In this document: positions 9,245 to 18,962 of the stretch, piece after piece
Position numbering within the stretch: the stretch's first letter is position 1
Layout of the letters: every line of letters begins with the position of its first letter
DNA from: Bacteroidota bacterium
Lineage (GTDB): Bacteria; Bacteroidota; Bacteroidia; Bacteroidales; JAAUTT01
Length of the DNA stretch: 64,000 nt
Direction of reading: 5' to 3'
NCBI GenBank assembly: GCA_030706405.1
Contig: JAUZOO010000015.1
Location: forward strand, 19,879 to 83,878
The notes under the pieces: model-generated
What the model was told of the DNA's origin: nothing
Databases searched by the model: none
Seen by the model: only the letters and a program-made list of their open reading frames with translations
Program-made: the position numbers and the translations under genes

Positions 9245-9961
9245 ATGGAAGAAATTATCAAAATTAAAGATATAGTTAAAAATTATAAGATTGGAACTGT
9301 GGTTGTTAACGCACTGCGGTCTGTTTCACTTACCATTCACCGCAACGAATATGTGGCCATTATGGGGCCATCCGGATCTGGCAAGTCTACCATGATGAAT
9401 ATTATCGGGTGTCTCGATACGCCTACCTCCGGACAGTATTTTCTGAATAATCACGATGCAAGCAAGATGGCTGACGATAATCTGGCAGAAGTTCGAAATA
9501 AAGAGATTGGCTTTGTATTTCAGACATTCAACCTCTTGCCCCGTTATACGGCTATCGAAAATGTAATGCTTCCGCTTATCTATGCTGGGGTGCCTAAGCA
9601 CGAACGCGTGGAGCGGGCTACCAAAGCGCTTGAAAGTGTGGATTTGTTAGACCGTATGACGCATAAACCCAATGAATTATCGGGTGGACAACGTCAGCGA
9701 GTGGCCGTGGCCCGCGCTTTGGTGAGTAATCCCAGTATCATACTGGCCGACGAACCTACCGGTAACCTCGACACCAAGACATCTATCGACATTATGAACC
9801 TGTTTGCTGAAATTCATAGTAAGGGCAACACCATCGTGCTTGTTACCCATGAAGAAGACATTGCACGTCATGCTCACCGGATTATAAGACTTCGCGACGG
9901 GCACATTGAGTCCGACCATATGAACGAAAATATTGTTGTACCATCGGTGCAACTATCATAG
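9245..9961 (+). CDS. ABC transporter ATP-binding protein, MacB/LolD type
   Basis: This 238-residue ATPase has Walker [11 protein letters not shown]-loop [14 protein letters not shown], signature [15 protein letters not shown], Walker [13 protein letters not shown], and the switch His in VLVTHEE. The [15 protein letters not shown] segment places it with the MacB/LolD/FtsE group, which drives membrane-embedded permeases that extrude or move substrates by mechanotransmission. No permease gene is adjacent, so its partner must be encoded elsewhere. It is single-cistron and ends at a strong terminator. Confidence 0.9.
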   Translation: MEEIIKIKDIVKNYKIGTVVVNALRSVSLTIHRNEYVAIMGPSGSGKSTMMNIIGCLDTPTSGQYFLNNHDASKMADDNLAEVRNKEIGFVFQTFNLLPRYTAIENVMLPLIYAGVPKHERVERATKALESVDLLDRMTHKPNELSGGQRQRVAVARALVSNPSIILADEPTGNLDTKTSIDIMNLFAEIHSKGNTIVLVTHEEDIARHAHRIIRLRDGHIESDHMNENIVVPSVQLS

Positions 9962-9986
9962 ATAAAAACATTAGATTTAATTTAAG

Positions 9987-10010
9987 TCCCGCTTTTGCGG
10001 GATTTTTTTT
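9987..10010 (+). terminator. Intrinsic terminator after the ABC ATPase gene
   Basis: TCCCGC (9987-9992) pairs with GCGGGA (9997-10002) across a four-T loop and is followed by eight T. Confidence 0.9.
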
Positions 10011-10220
10011 GTTTAAAAAAGTCTATCAGGCTTTACAAAATAGCACAAGCAATAATATTGCAGTTTTCTGTTTAAAAAGTGTGATTTTGTCGTGATATTT
10101 ACTATTTTGAAAACCTAAACAAAGGGAGGATTTGAGTCGGGAAGATTTTGGGTTTTAGTATTAAATATAAAGAGTGTTTGTAATTAATAACTACCTAAAT
10201 ATTAATGCTGTAAAATTTTT

Positions 10221-10775
10221 ATGACAATGAAAATTTATACTAAAACAGGCGACAATGGAAGCACTTCGTTAATCGGAGGAAAACGGGTCCCTAAATATCA
10301 CCACCGGATTGAGGCTTATGGCACCATCGACGAATTGATGGCCTGCGTTGCCGTAATACGCGATCAGGATATTGATCCGGAAATTAAAGATACCCTCTTA
10401 AAGGTATTGGACAGGTTAATGACCTGCGCATCAATTTTAGCTGCCGATTGTGAAGATTGTAACGTTAAAATTCCGGAGATGAAAGACAGTGATATCGAAT
10501 TTCTGGAAACGGAAATGGATCACATGGATGCCGACCTTCCGTCGTTGCAGACTTTTATTCTTCCCGGAGGACATAAGATTGTTTCATTTTGCCATATCGC
10601 TCGTACGGTTTGCCGAAGGGCTGAGCGATTGGTGGTGCGCGTCTCAGAAGAACTTTATGTTCCTGAAAATGTGGAGAAATACATCAACCGATTAAGCGAT
10701 TACCTGTTTGTTCTTTCGCGTAAATTGGGAAAAGATTTAAGCATTAAAGAAATTCCATGGGTTCCGAAGTTGTAG
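10221..10775 (+). CDS. Cob(I)yrinic acid a,c-diamide adenosyltransferase, PduO type
   Basis: PduO-type ATP:cob(I)alamin adenosyltransferases make adenosylcobalamin. Family motifs are clear in this 184-residue protein: KIYTKTGDNGSTSLIGG (ATP-binding N-terminus), HHRIEAYGTIDEL, CRRAERLVV and YINRLSDYLFVLSRK. The last two hold the conserved Arg/Glu and Asn residues of the active site. The length is normal. A second ATG two codons in (10227) could be the true start. No cobalamin riboswitch is visible in the 210-base leader. Confidence 0.93.
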   Translation: MTMKIYTKTGDNGSTSLIGGKRVPKYHHRIEAYGTIDELMACVAVIRDQDIDPEIKDTLLKVLDRLMTCASILAADCEDCNVKIPEMKDSDIEFLETEMDHMDADLPSLQTFILPGGHKIVSFCHIARTVCRRAERLVVRVSEELYVPENVEKYINRLSDYLFVLSRKLGKDLSIKEIPWVPKL

Positions 10776-10847
10776 ATTCAAAAAAAATATATAATTTCAG
10801 GCAACCTTGCTAAAATATATGTTGTTTATTATTAAATCGTTAGCCCT

Positions 10848-11069
10848 ATGTATTGGACATTAGAACTTGCATCGAAGTTAGAAGATGCACCATGGCCAGC
10901 TTCTAAAGAAGAGTTGATTGACTTTGCAATCAGGTCGGGAGCTCCTATGGAAGTAATTGAAAACCTCCAGGAAATCGAAGATGAAGGAGAAATCTACGAG
11001 AGTATAGAGGACATTTGGCCGGATTATCCAAGTAAGGATGATTTCTTTTTTAATGAAGATGAATATTAA
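10848..11069 (+). CDS. DUF2795 domain protein
   Basis: This is an acidic 73-residue protein. MYWTLELASKLEDAPWPASK and the following LIDFAIRSGAP match the DUF2795 family, common in Bacteroidota and of unknown function. The C-terminal third is rich in Glu and Asp. It is a short monocistron between the PduO gene and a terminator shared with the convergent OstA gene. Confidence 0.85.
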   Translation: MYWTLELASKLEDAPWPASKEELIDFAIRSGAPMEVIENLQEIEDEGEIYESIEDIWPDYPSKDDFFFNEDEY

Positions 11070-11071
11070 AT

Positions 11072-11103
11072 AAAAAAGCCGGAATTAAAATTCCGGCTTT
11101 TTT
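11072..11103. terminator. Bidirectional terminator between DUF2795 and ostA-like genes
   Basis: The hairpin AAAAAAGCCGGAAT / ATTCCGGCTTTTTT has A and T runs on opposite sides, so it can stop transcripts from both convergent genes. Confidence 0.9.
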
Positions 11104-11104
11104 A

Positions 11105-12640
11105 TTATTTCCAAATGAACACATCGCGCCACGATCGCGGACGTAGATGGTCGAGCCATATAAAATCTTTTAACTGTAAATCAAAACCGGAAAGCTCGAA
11201 TGGCGGATGGAAAGCCCCGTTGACTTGCGAGAGATAGGTTAGCCGATCAAGCTTACGTTGTTTAAAAAACAGGATAATATCCGAGCTCTCGGCCTTTTGT
11301 ACTCCCACCAGGCTGCCTTGGTCTTTGGCAAAATAAATGGTTTGTCCGTTCCCTTTTACCAACATTTTGTAAAGTTCATTATCCTTATTAAAATAGCCAG
11401 TCATATCCCTTCCTTTAATCTGATTGAAACGAATTGAATCTTCCTGCGAAATGATAAATCCGGCATTGGTCATTTCCATTCGTTCCATCTTTTGGTTTTT
11501 GGTGAAGATGGTTACATGCTCGGCTTTTAGCTGAGTGCCATTATTCCATAATACAGGGTCGTTGATAAACTGTAGTGTCGAATCCTTAAACGAATAATAC
11601 AACGAGTCACATTTCCCCTGTAAATCGGTGCGAAAAAATTTTACACGATGGTAAGCTTTCACATATTTGAAGGTATCAACACGCGCTAATGTTTCGTTTT
11701 TTTCGGTGAATATGCCGGAATAGATGGTGTCGGCATGAAGGTACAGCGAGTCTTTTTTATCCACCTGTATCATCAGGGCTTTTTTGGTTATCAGGGCTTT
11801 TTGCCGGATGCGGTCGTAACTGGCAAAGTTTCCTCGCAGGATAATATTTTGAGTGGTATCGCGCATTTGGGCGTTACCAAAGACTTTGCCAAGTGAAGAG
11901 CGTTTTTCGTAATACAGCGTATCTCCTTTGATGATTTTACCAGAACCTTTAAGCCAAGCTTTTCGCTGGAACGAAGATATGTCGGTAGCGGTATTGTACC
12001 ATCCGCGTTCGCAATAAATTGAATCTTTGTCGTTGCTGACAATAGTAGTGGGGCCGAGGAAATCGACCACTTTCGATTCGGTGTTGTAATTCATGGTGTC
12101 AGTATGGATTACGTATTGAGGGTTGGTAACTACTACCTTGTGTTTAAAGTAAAATTGTTTGAGGTCTTTGTTGTATGATCCCTGTTGACTTACAAGTTTG
12201 TTTTTATCGCTCGTGATAATTCCCTGGGTGTTGTAATCGGCAATGCCGGTGATCATGTTATAGATAATCATATCGGTGACAAGCGTTGTGTTGTCATCGA
12301 CCAAAGTAACTCCGCCCGAGATTATAGCCTGTCGGCTATCGGCACTATAATGAAGCATCTTTCCCGAAAGGGACGTGTGACCCTTGTGAGGAACAATGCG
12401 GACCCTTCCGAAAGCATCAATGTCTTCATTTTTTTCGTAGAAATAAGCACTGTCGCAATACATATTGGCCGATTTTTCGCGAAACACCACGTTCCCGATA
12501 AGTCGTTGTACATTGGGGCCAATTCGTTTATCGTATTCCATGGAATTGGCCGAATATCCGATACGTTGGGCAAAAACCGGGGAAATGGACAACAGTAGGA
12601 CTGCGGATAGGACTATCTTGTACAATGGTTTTGTGTGCAT
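11105..12640 (-). CDS. OstA/LptA-like LPS-transport protein
   Basis: The 511-residue exported protein has a signal peptide (about residues 1-25, ending SPVFAQ). Several OstA-type beta repeats follow, such as GNVVFREKSANMYCDSAYFY and MLHYSADSRQAIISGGVTLVDD. In Bacteroidota such long OstA proteins are thought to replace or extend LptA in carrying lipopolysaccharide across the periplasm to LptD. The start is the ATG at 12640. It is the last gene of a minus-strand run with three foldase genes, 94 bases behind the nearest. The job in LPS transport is inferred from the family. Confidence 0.85.
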   Translation of the reverse strand: MHTKPLYKIVLSAVLLLSISPVFAQRIGYSANSMEYDKRIGPNVQRLIGNVVFREKSANMYCDSAYFYEKNEDIDAFGRVRIVPHKGHTSLSGKMLHYSADSRQAIISGGVTLVDDNTTLVTDMIIYNMITGIADYNTQGIITSDKNKLVSQQGSYNKDLKQFYFKHKVVVTNPQYVIHTDTMNYNTESKVVDFLGPTTIVSNDKDSIYCERGWYNTATDISSFQRKAWLKGSGKIIKGDTLYYEKRSSLGKVFGNAQMRDTTQNIILRGNFASYDRIRQKALITKKALMIQVDKKDSLYLHADTIYSGIFTEKNETLARVDTFKYVKAYHRVKFFRTDLQGKCDSLYYSFKDSTLQFINDPVLWNNGTQLKAEHVTIFTKNQKMERMEMTNAGFIISQEDSIRFNQIKGRDMTGYFNKDNELYKMLVKGNGQTIYFAKDQGSLVGVQKAESSDIILFFKQRKLDRLTYLSQVNGAFHPPFELSGFDLQLKDFIWLDHLRPRSWRDVFIWK

Positions 12641-12734
12641 ATCTTGAAACTTCACAGTTTTATGGTTCAAAAAAGATAAAAGTGCGAACCTGTATTGCAA
12701 GATTCACACTTTCAGTATTTTATTAGGGTGAATA

Positions 12735-14096
12735 TTACAAATCGGCTTTCACCCAGCCTTTTGACTTGAAATTGCAATTTTTGAATGAATCGTCAACATG
12801 AATATACGTGCTACGTTGTTTCTCTGTTATCCAATCCTGAAGTACCGACATTCGTTTATGATTTTTAGCGATATTCTGAATCAGGTCATAATCATCTTTC
12901 AGGTTGGCAGTATGGGGCTCAGTTTTTGATTTAAGCATTATTATTTTGAAGATGATCTTTCCGTTTTTATCGCGGGATTCAAAAGGATCAGAGATTTCAC
13001 CTACTTTAAGTTTTTTGATGTTGTAATAATCAGCCGGGGCAAGTTGTTCAATATCGAAGCGGGTACTTCCGGTTGCCTGGTTTACAACTACACCATTGTT
13101 AAAGCGGGTATCAACATCCATCGAATAATACATTACCGCTTTGTTAAAATCAATGGAGTCGTGACGGATTACACGGGCAAGGCTGTCGAGCACACCTTTA
13201 ACCTTGACAACAGCTTCCGGATCGGCCTTGGGCTTTAACAGAATGTGTCGTGTATTGATTTGGTCGCCGCGTTTTTCGATGAGCTGAATGAGATGGTATC
13301 CAAATGTTGATTCTACAATACGCGATATTTCACCGGGAGTATTCAGTGCAAAAGCTGCTTTGGCATATTCCTTGTCTAGTTGAGAACGGGGCAAAAAGTC
13401 GGTTTCGCCACCACGACGGGCAGTTCCTTCATCTTCCGAATAAACTCCGGCAAGGGCTGAAAAACTTTTTCCTTCAATAATCTGTTTTCGTAAATCGAGA
13501 AGTTTTTCTTTGGTTGCCAGTATCGATTTTTCGGTGTAAGGGGGATAGGCTGTGATTTGCGAATATTCAATTTGCGAATTTATTTTCGGAAGACTGTCTT
13601 TTGAAGTCTTGTTATAGAAATTTTCGACCTCGGTAGGAGTGATTTTCGTTTCGCCAACAATGGTACGTTGCATTTCCTGCGTCATCTGCTGTTCGCGGAA
13701 CGATTCGCGAAGGTCTTCCTTTATTTCCGACATACTTTTATTAAAGTATTTTTCTATTTTTTCTTGTGAACCAAGTTGGGCAATAAAGTTGCTTAACCGA
13801 TCGTTTAGTTGGGCTTCTACTTGTGTGTCCGAAATTTTAACACTATCGAGAATGGCTTGTACAGTCATAAGTTTTTGACCGAGAAGGTTTTCGTAAATTT
13901 CACATTTCTGACTTTCGTCGGTGGCTTCACCCTGTGCTTTTAGCCTTTGATATTCAGATTCGACATCTGATTGTTTAATCATTTTATTTCCTACAACACC
14001 AACAACCCGGTCGATGACTATCGGCTGTTGTTGGGCAAAAAGGCTAGCATGAATCAACAGTAATGCAATAAAGAATAGGGCGTGTTTTTTATTCAT
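12735..14096 (-). CDS. SurA-like periplasmic peptidyl-prolyl isomerase
   Basis: This 453-residue protein starts with a signal peptide (to about SLFAQ, residue 21). A SurA-type N-terminal chaperone region follows (VDRVVGVVGNKMIKQSDVESE), then a parvulin domain with SEDEGTARRGGETDFLP and STFGYHLIQL. A second block, RHILLKPK, looks like a degenerate parvulin start. It would escort outer-membrane proteins through the periplasm. The start overlaps the upstream gene stop by four bases. Called a SurA homologue by domain order; orthology is not proven. Confidence 0.88.
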   Translation of the reverse strand: MNKKHALFFIALLLIHASLFAQQQPIVIDRVVGVVGNKMIKQSDVESEYQRLKAQGEATDESQKCEIYENLLGQKLMTVQAILDSVKISDTQVEAQLNDRLSNFIAQLGSQEKIEKYFNKSMSEIKEDLRESFREQQMTQEMQRTIVGETKITPTEVENFYNKTSKDSLPKINSQIEYSQITAYPPYTEKSILATKEKLLDLRKQIIEGKSFSALAGVYSEDEGTARRGGETDFLPRSQLDKEYAKAAFALNTPGEISRIVESTFGYHLIQLIEKRGDQINTRHILLKPKADPEAVVKVKGVLDSLARVIRHDSIDFNKAVMYYSMDVDTRFNNGVVVNQATGSTRFDIEQLAPADYYNIKKLKVGEISDPFESRDKNGKIIFKIIMLKSKTEPHTANLKDDYDLIQNIAKNHKRMSVLQDWITEKQRSTYIHVDDSFKNCNFKSKGWVKADL

Positions 14097-14980
14097 TTTG
14101 ATTTTTTTTCGAGATTGTATATCACAAACTTGTTATGGTCTTGTGCGTCGTTATAAATTTTTGTTTCGTGGTCGCTCAGAAATTTAATTTTCCGTTTATT
14201 GATGATAATTTCCCTGATTTTAGTTTTTACAAAAGACAGGGGAGAGGCCGAACCTTTCAGGTTTTTGTCTTTAATATAAACAAAGTAAAAAGAAGCATTA
14301 TCTTCCTGCTCAATGGATTTATTTGATTGCAAAAAAACATCCTCATTTTCGATATTGCGAGGCAATAATTTCTGAATAGCCTCAAAACTAACCCACTCAT
14401 CTTTAAATGTGTCGTATTTCGTAGCAAAAGTATAGCAGTAGTTTTCCAGTTTTTTAATGTCGTCACTGTTTTCAGAACGGTACCATTTTCTGACGTTACT
14501 GATGTCTTTGGCTGTTTTGGGTATCACTATATACCGGGCTTTAACATAATTTTCGTCAAGAGTGAGGCTGGCGGCATTTTGCTTGAAATATTGTTCTATA
14601 TCGGCGTCGGATACAAGTGTATCGTGTTGCTCTTTAATAAGTTGCTCTTCGTATTTGTAAATTAGCAGCGACGAACGGTAATTTTCAATCTGTTCGTTAA
14701 TGTCGAGTTGTTCGGGAGTAAGCTTGTTTTCGGCCTGGTTTACCAACAGCTGGTTTTTTATCCAGGAGGTGATAAAGGCCTGGGCTAACGCGATGCTGTC
14801 TTTCTTGGTGACTTTTTCGGGAAAAATGTGCTTAATATCCGATAGGTACAGGTATTTATCCAGTACTTTGGCTATGATAACACGGTCTTTATGTTTTTTT
14901 CCACACGAAAAAAGCATGGAAACACCGAGTATCATTACTAAAATTTTTATCGATATGTTGCTACTGGCTTTCACCGGCAT
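14093..14980 (-). CDS. Parvulin-related lipoprotein of the foldase operon
   Basis: The ATG at 14980 gives 295 residues with a lipoprotein signal (lipobox LFSC, Cys26). The N-terminal region (YLYLSDIKHIFPEKVTKKDS, then AQAFITSWIKNQLLVNQAE) resembles the SurA/PpiC chaperone fold. The catalytic parvulin motifs (GGxLG, FGYHLI) are missing, so it is probably a chaperone without isomerase activity. It begins one base after the upstream gene ends and overlaps the next by four bases. In Bacteroidota this middle member commonly lies between two parvulins. Confidence 0.8.
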   Translation of the reverse strand: MPVKASSNISIKILVMILGVSMLFSCGKKHKDRVIIAKVLDKYLYLSDIKHIFPEKVTKKDSIALAQAFITSWIKNQLLVNQAENKLTPEQLDINEQIENYRSSLLIYKYEEQLIKEQHDTLVSDADIEQYFKQNAASLTLDENYVKARYIVIPKTAKDISNVRKWYRSENSDDIKKLENYCYTFATKYDTFKDEWVSFEAIQKLLPRNIENEDVFLQSNKSIEQEDNASFYFVYIKDKNLKGSASPLSFVKTKIREIIINKRKIKFLSDHETKIYNDAQDHNKFVIYNLEKKSK

Positions 14981-14981
14981 C

Positions 14982-16667
14982 TTAATGCGTATTTTTGTAT
15001 TTATCTGCAATTTTATGTAAAAGTTCCCTGTTAATAACTACTTTGTATTTATTTTTTAGTTCTTCGAGCCATTTTTCTTCGAGGTATTCCTGATAATCGG
15101 CTGTTATTGAACCTTTTATTTCGTCGAGTTTTTTGGGGTTATTTTTTCCTTTCACCCATACGTTGTTATAATATTCCTGAAGCTTGGAGGTATCGCGCGA
15201 AGCCTTCGACCAGATTTGTTTTTCCATGATGTCGAAAAGCAGCAATCCTTCATAATATTCTTTCATGAGGCTTCCGAAATCGGGGTATTTAGTTTCGAGC
15301 CTGCTATTTTCGAAGTTGTATAAAGCGAAATCGATGAAGTTTTTAAACGATAGCTCGATGTAATCTTTAACAGGAAAACGAGGACTCGAAATTGGATTTG
15401 CTTCCAGATATTGTTTGAAATTTTCTCCGGTAAGATTTTCTTTTTCGATGGTGAGGAGCGGTAATGCGAGAGCGGCTTTACCAATATTAATTTTTCCCTT
15501 ATAGATGCTGCTGTCGGCCGCGAGAAAGGGTTTTAAATTTTGAGGATAGGGTTGGGGCGAATATTCTTTTTTTAACGTAGAGATGAATGCCTGGGTGATG
15601 ATGGCCACTCTGTCGTTGTTTTGTAGTTTGGTTTTCAGGCTTGCTTTGGCTTGGTCAAAAGTTGGGACGCCTCGTTTATCGATTAATTTAAGAATATGCC
15701 ATCCCGCAGCACTTCGCACCGGTTGTGATATCTGTCCGGGCGTTTTGAGCTGAAACGCTACGTTTTCGAATTCGGGTACCATAACCCCTGAGCCGAACCA
15801 TTGCAGTTCGCCTTTTTGTTTGGCAGAGTTTTGGTCGTCAGAATAGTTCTCGGCAAGTTGCCCGAAATCTTCTCCATTTTTTATTCGTTGATACAAAGAG
15901 TCTATTCTGCTTTTGTTGTACTTCCATTCGCTTTCGGGGGCATCCTGCGGAACGGCAAGCATGATGTGGGCTACCTTTATCTCTCCGGGCGATGGGCGAC
16001 GGGCTTCTACTTTTATCAGGTGAAAGCCAAAAGTGGTGCGTACCGGTGTCGAAATTTCGCCTGTTTTGGTTGTGAAAGCTGCCGTTTCGAACGAGTATGG
16101 AAAATGAAATGCCCCGAAATATCCCAGGTTTCCGTGATTGGTTTTGGCAGAAGGGTCGTCGGAGATTTCTGTGGCAAGTTTGTCAAACGGCTCTCCGGCA
16201 TTAAGTCGCTCGCGGATTTTCATGATTTTTTGGTAAGCTGCCAGCGTGTCTGCCGGGGTGGGATTGGCCGGAATCCTAACCATGATGTGACTGACATTTG
16301 CTTCGTTTATGGTTCGCTCGTAAGCCTCGTGGATTAACTGGTTGGTGGTGGCGGAATCGGTGAGGTAGTTTCGAGCCAGTTGGTCGCGGTAGTTCCTAAA
16401 TTCCTGTTTGAATGTCGCTGCCGTATCCAACCGGGCATCGACAGCTGCACAAACTTTAAGTTTGAACTTCAAAAACATATCGAAATAGTCCTGTATGTTT
16501 TGCTGTACCGCAGGTTGGATGTTGTAGTTTTTATTAAAAATGCGTTCAAATTCGGCGGCTGTAACTTCTTGTTTATCAATAGTAAATAATTTATCGGAAG
16601 GGGAATATTGTGCAGAAATTGTAAGGCAAAGGAATGAGAAAAATAGCAACGCCAAAAAAAACCTCAT
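14982..16667 (-). CDS. Peptidyl-prolyl isomerase with two parvulin domains (PpiD/SurA-like)
   Basis: This 561-residue protein has a cleavable signal (ending ISAQ, residue 19) and two parvulin domains. The first has VSHIMVRIPANPTP, HGNLGYFGAFHFPYSFE and TTFGFHLIKV. The second has VAHIMLAVP, KGELQWFGSGVMVPEFE and SAAGWHILKL. The C-terminal 200 residues are helical and unassigned. It is the first gene of the four-gene envelope operon and is preceded by a 334-base spacer shared with divergent recQ. Confidence 0.88.
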   Translation of the reverse strand: MRFFLALLFFSFLCLTISAQYSPSDKLFTIDKQEVTAAEFERIFNKNYNIQPAVQQNIQDYFDMFLKFKLKVCAAVDARLDTAATFKQEFRNYRDQLARNYLTDSATTNQLIHEAYERTINEANVSHIMVRIPANPTPADTLAAYQKIMKIRERLNAGEPFDKLATEISDDPSAKTNHGNLGYFGAFHFPYSFETAAFTTKTGEISTPVRTTFGFHLIKVEARRPSPGEIKVAHIMLAVPQDAPESEWKYNKSRIDSLYQRIKNGEDFGQLAENYSDDQNSAKQKGELQWFGSGVMVPEFENVAFQLKTPGQISQPVRSAAGWHILKLIDKRGVPTFDQAKASLKTKLQNNDRVAIITQAFISTLKKEYSPQPYPQNLKPFLAADSSIYKGKINIGKAALALPLLTIEKENLTGENFKQYLEANPISSPRFPVKDYIELSFKNFIDFALYNFENSRLETKYPDFGSLMKEYYEGLLLFDIMEKQIWSKASRDTSKLQEYYNNVWVKGKNNPKKLDEIKGSITADYQEYLEEKWLEELKNKYKVVINRELLHKIADKYKNTH

Positions 16668-17001
16668 GATATTAACTGTTATACTTCAACCATTAAACGT
16701 AAAGATGTCTGCAATATTATCCATACCATCCTGTGGGGTTCAACTTTCGTCGATTTTATGGATAAAACTTCGCTAAAATACAAAATATGTGAATAGAGAA
16801 TTGTGTAATTATTAAAAAGACCGATATACCTCGTTATTGCTGCAAGGACGACGGAATTTTGATACCGGGCAGATATTATCCGATTGTTGCACCACGTTGT
16901 TTAATGCTTGCATTTTCAACCCTGCAGGTACTTGTGTTGTCAAACGCTTAAATGGTATATTTGATTAACTTTACCCGTCCAAAAAAAGTTATAACATACA
17001 C
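16668..17001. promoter_or_regulatory. Divergent promoter region between foldase operon and recQ
   Basis: The 334-base spacer holds a good plus-strand promoter for recQ: CTTG (16931-16934), 21 bases, then TATATTTG (16956-16963), a match to TAnnTTTG, about 40 bases before the GTG. No clear TAnnTTTG was found for the minus-strand foldase operon, and there is no ORF, repeat or RNA fold I could support in the rest. Confidence 0.5.
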
Positions 17002-18909
17002 GTGACTTCGATTATTCACGAAATACTTAAAAAATACTGGGGATATTCCGATTTTCGGCCATTGCAAGAAGAGATAATTCTTTCTGTACTTAATGGTAAC
17101 GACACCTTGGCCCTGATGCCCACCGGCGGCGGTAAATCCATCACTTTTCAGGTACCGGCATTGGCAAGGGAAGGGATATGTTTGGTGGTTACTCCCCTTA
17201 TTTCGTTGATGAAGGATCAGGTTGAGAACCTTAAAAAGCGCGATATCAAGGCTATGTCTATTCATTCGGGGATGACTCGCGATGAAATTGACGTGGCACT
17301 TAATAATTGCATATTTGGAGGATATAAGTTTTTGTACCTCTCGCCCGAGCGGTTGGGTACCGAAATATTCCGGGTACGCCTTCAAAGCATGAACGTATCG
17401 CTCATTGCTATCGACGAGGCACATTGTATCTCGCAATGGGGCTACGATTTTCGTCCGGCGTATCTTCGAATATCCGAATTACGCAAACAGTTGCCCGATG
17501 TACCTGTCCTTGCCCTTACAGCTACGGCAACTCCGCAGGTTGCCAACGATATTATGGATAAGCTGGACTTTGCCCGTCCCAATTTATTATCCAAAAGTTT
17601 CGAGCGGAACAACCTGGCCTACCTTGTGCGACAAACGGAAGACAAATTAAAATACCTGGTACGAATTATCAGTAATACTCCGGGCACGGGTATTGTTTAT
17701 GTTCGCAATCGGAAGAAAACAAAAGAGATTGCGTATTTCCTGAAAAAACAAGGAATTCCGGCCAATTATTACCATGCCGGCGTAAGCGACGAAGAACGGG
17801 CTGCCAGACAGGACGAATGGAAAAGTGGATTTTGCCGCGTGATGGTGGCTACCAATGCTTTTGGTATGGGTATTGATAAGCCCGACGTAAGGTTTGTGGT
17901 ACACCTCGAACCGCCCGATTCGCTCGAATCGTATTTTCAGGAAGCCGGCCGTGCCGGGCGCGACGAGAAAAAAGCCTATGCCGTGCTGCTCTGCGACAAC
18001 ACCGATCGGTCCAAACTTGAAAAGAATATTGGCCTTACTTTTCCCGAAATATCCGTGGTTAAAAGTGTGTACCAATCGTTGGGTAATTACCTTAAAATCC
18101 CGTACGGCGGGGGAAAGGACATGGTTTTTGACTTTGACCTTGCCGCTTTTTGCTCGGCCTACAATTTAAATATCGTAACTGCCTATAACTGTTTAAAAAT
18201 ACTTCAACGCGAAGGGTATATCGAATTCAGCGAAGAGGTTAATAATCCGTCTAAGCTGCTTTTTACTGTGGGGCGCGATGATCTTTACCGTTTTCAGGTA
18301 GCCAATGCTGCGTTCGATAGTTTTATCAAACTGTTGCTGCGTTCCTATACCGGATTGTTTACCGATTATACGGCTATTGACGAGCAAACGCTTGCCCGTC
18401 GCGCTAAGGTAAGCCTTGATGTGATTTTTCAGTTTCTCAACAAACTTAACTCCCTGCGACTGGTAAAATACATTCCACGTAAAAATACGCCGCTGATAGC
18501 TTATACCGAGGAACGTCTCGACGATAAAACCATTTACATTTCGCCCGAGGATTACCGTAATCGCAGGGATACATATAGTAAGCGGGTACACGAGGTTATT
18601 CGCTATACTTTTTCGGACGATAAATGTCGCAGTCGCATGTTGCTCGAATATTTTGGTCAGCACAATGCTCCAAACTGCGGTCAGTGCGATGTTTGTCTGC
18701 ATAAAACCGATACCGGGCTTACTTTTTATGAATTAGAGCAGATAAAAAAATTAATCACAGATAAGCTTAACGAAATGCCGCTTTCTGTTGAGAAATTGGT
18801 GGAATTTATTAATTTTAGTGAAGAAAAGGTAATAATGGTAATACGCTGGTTACTCGATAACAATTATCTTTATTACCGCAACGATCAAACGATAGCATTG
18901 AAAAATTAG
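17002..18909 (+). CDS. recQ: ATP-dependent DNA helicase RecQ (no HRDC domain)
   Basis: RecQ unwinds DNA 3'-5' in recombination and repair. Visible motifs are Walker A MPTGGGKS, DEAH (IAIDEAHCISQWGYDFRP), ATATP, GIVYVRNRKKT, and YFQEAGRAGRDEK. The zinc-binding RQC cysteines occur in CRSRMLLEYFGQ and CGQCDVC. At 635 residues it has the winged-helix region but no HRDC domain, a common short Bacteroidota form. The start is GTG at 17002, just after the promoter at 16931-16963. Two RecQ-like genes per genome are usual in this group, so the symbol marks the family. Confidence 0.93.
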   Translation: MTSIIHEILKKYWGYSDFRPLQEEIILSVLNGNDTLALMPTGGGKSITFQVPALAREGICLVVTPLISLMKDQVENLKKRDIKAMSIHSGMTRDEIDVALNNCIFGGYKFLYLSPERLGTEIFRVRLQSMNVSLIAIDEAHCISQWGYDFRPAYLRISELRKQLPDVPVLALTATATPQVANDIMDKLDFARPNLLSKSFERNNLAYLVRQTEDKLKYLVRIISNTPGTGIVYVRNRKKTKEIAYFLKKQGIPANYYHAGVSDEERAARQDEWKSGFCRVMVATNAFGMGIDKPDVRFVVHLEPPDSLESYFQEAGRAGRDEKKAYAVLLCDNTDRSKLEKNIGLTFPEISVVKSVYQSLGNYLKIPYGGGKDMVFDFDLAAFCSAYNLNIVTAYNCLKILQREGYIEFSEEVNNPSKLLFTVGRDDLYRFQVANAAFDSFIKLLLRSYTGLFTDYTAIDEQTLARRAKVSLDVIFQFLNKLNSLRLVKYIPRKNTPLIAYTEERLDDKTIYISPEDYRNRRDTYSKRVHEVIRYTFSDDKCRSRMLLEYFGQHNAPNCGQCDVCLHKTDTGLTFYELEQIKKLITDKLNEMPLSVEKLVEFINFSEEKVIMVIRWLLDNNYLYYRNDQTIALKN

Positions 18910-18927
18910 CGGTTTCAGATAGTTTTG
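18897..18927 (+). promoter_or_regulatory. Promoter of the DUF5063-exonuclease pair
   Basis: ATTG (18897-18900), a 19-base spacer and TAGTTTTG (18920-18927) fit the Bacteroidota -33/-7 consensus. The predicted start is about 28 bases before the ATG at 18963. It overlaps the end of recQ. Confidence 0.55.
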
Positions 18928-18962
18928 TACTATTTTTATCCCGAATTTATATCGAAAGACTT

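Noticed and set aside
10011..10220. Cobalamin riboswitch before the PduO-type gene
   Set aside because: No B12-box or the expected conserved stems could be found in the leader.
12322..12598. Open frames on either strand inside the OstA-like gene
   Set aside because: Shadow frames of a well-supported gene with signal peptide and repeats.
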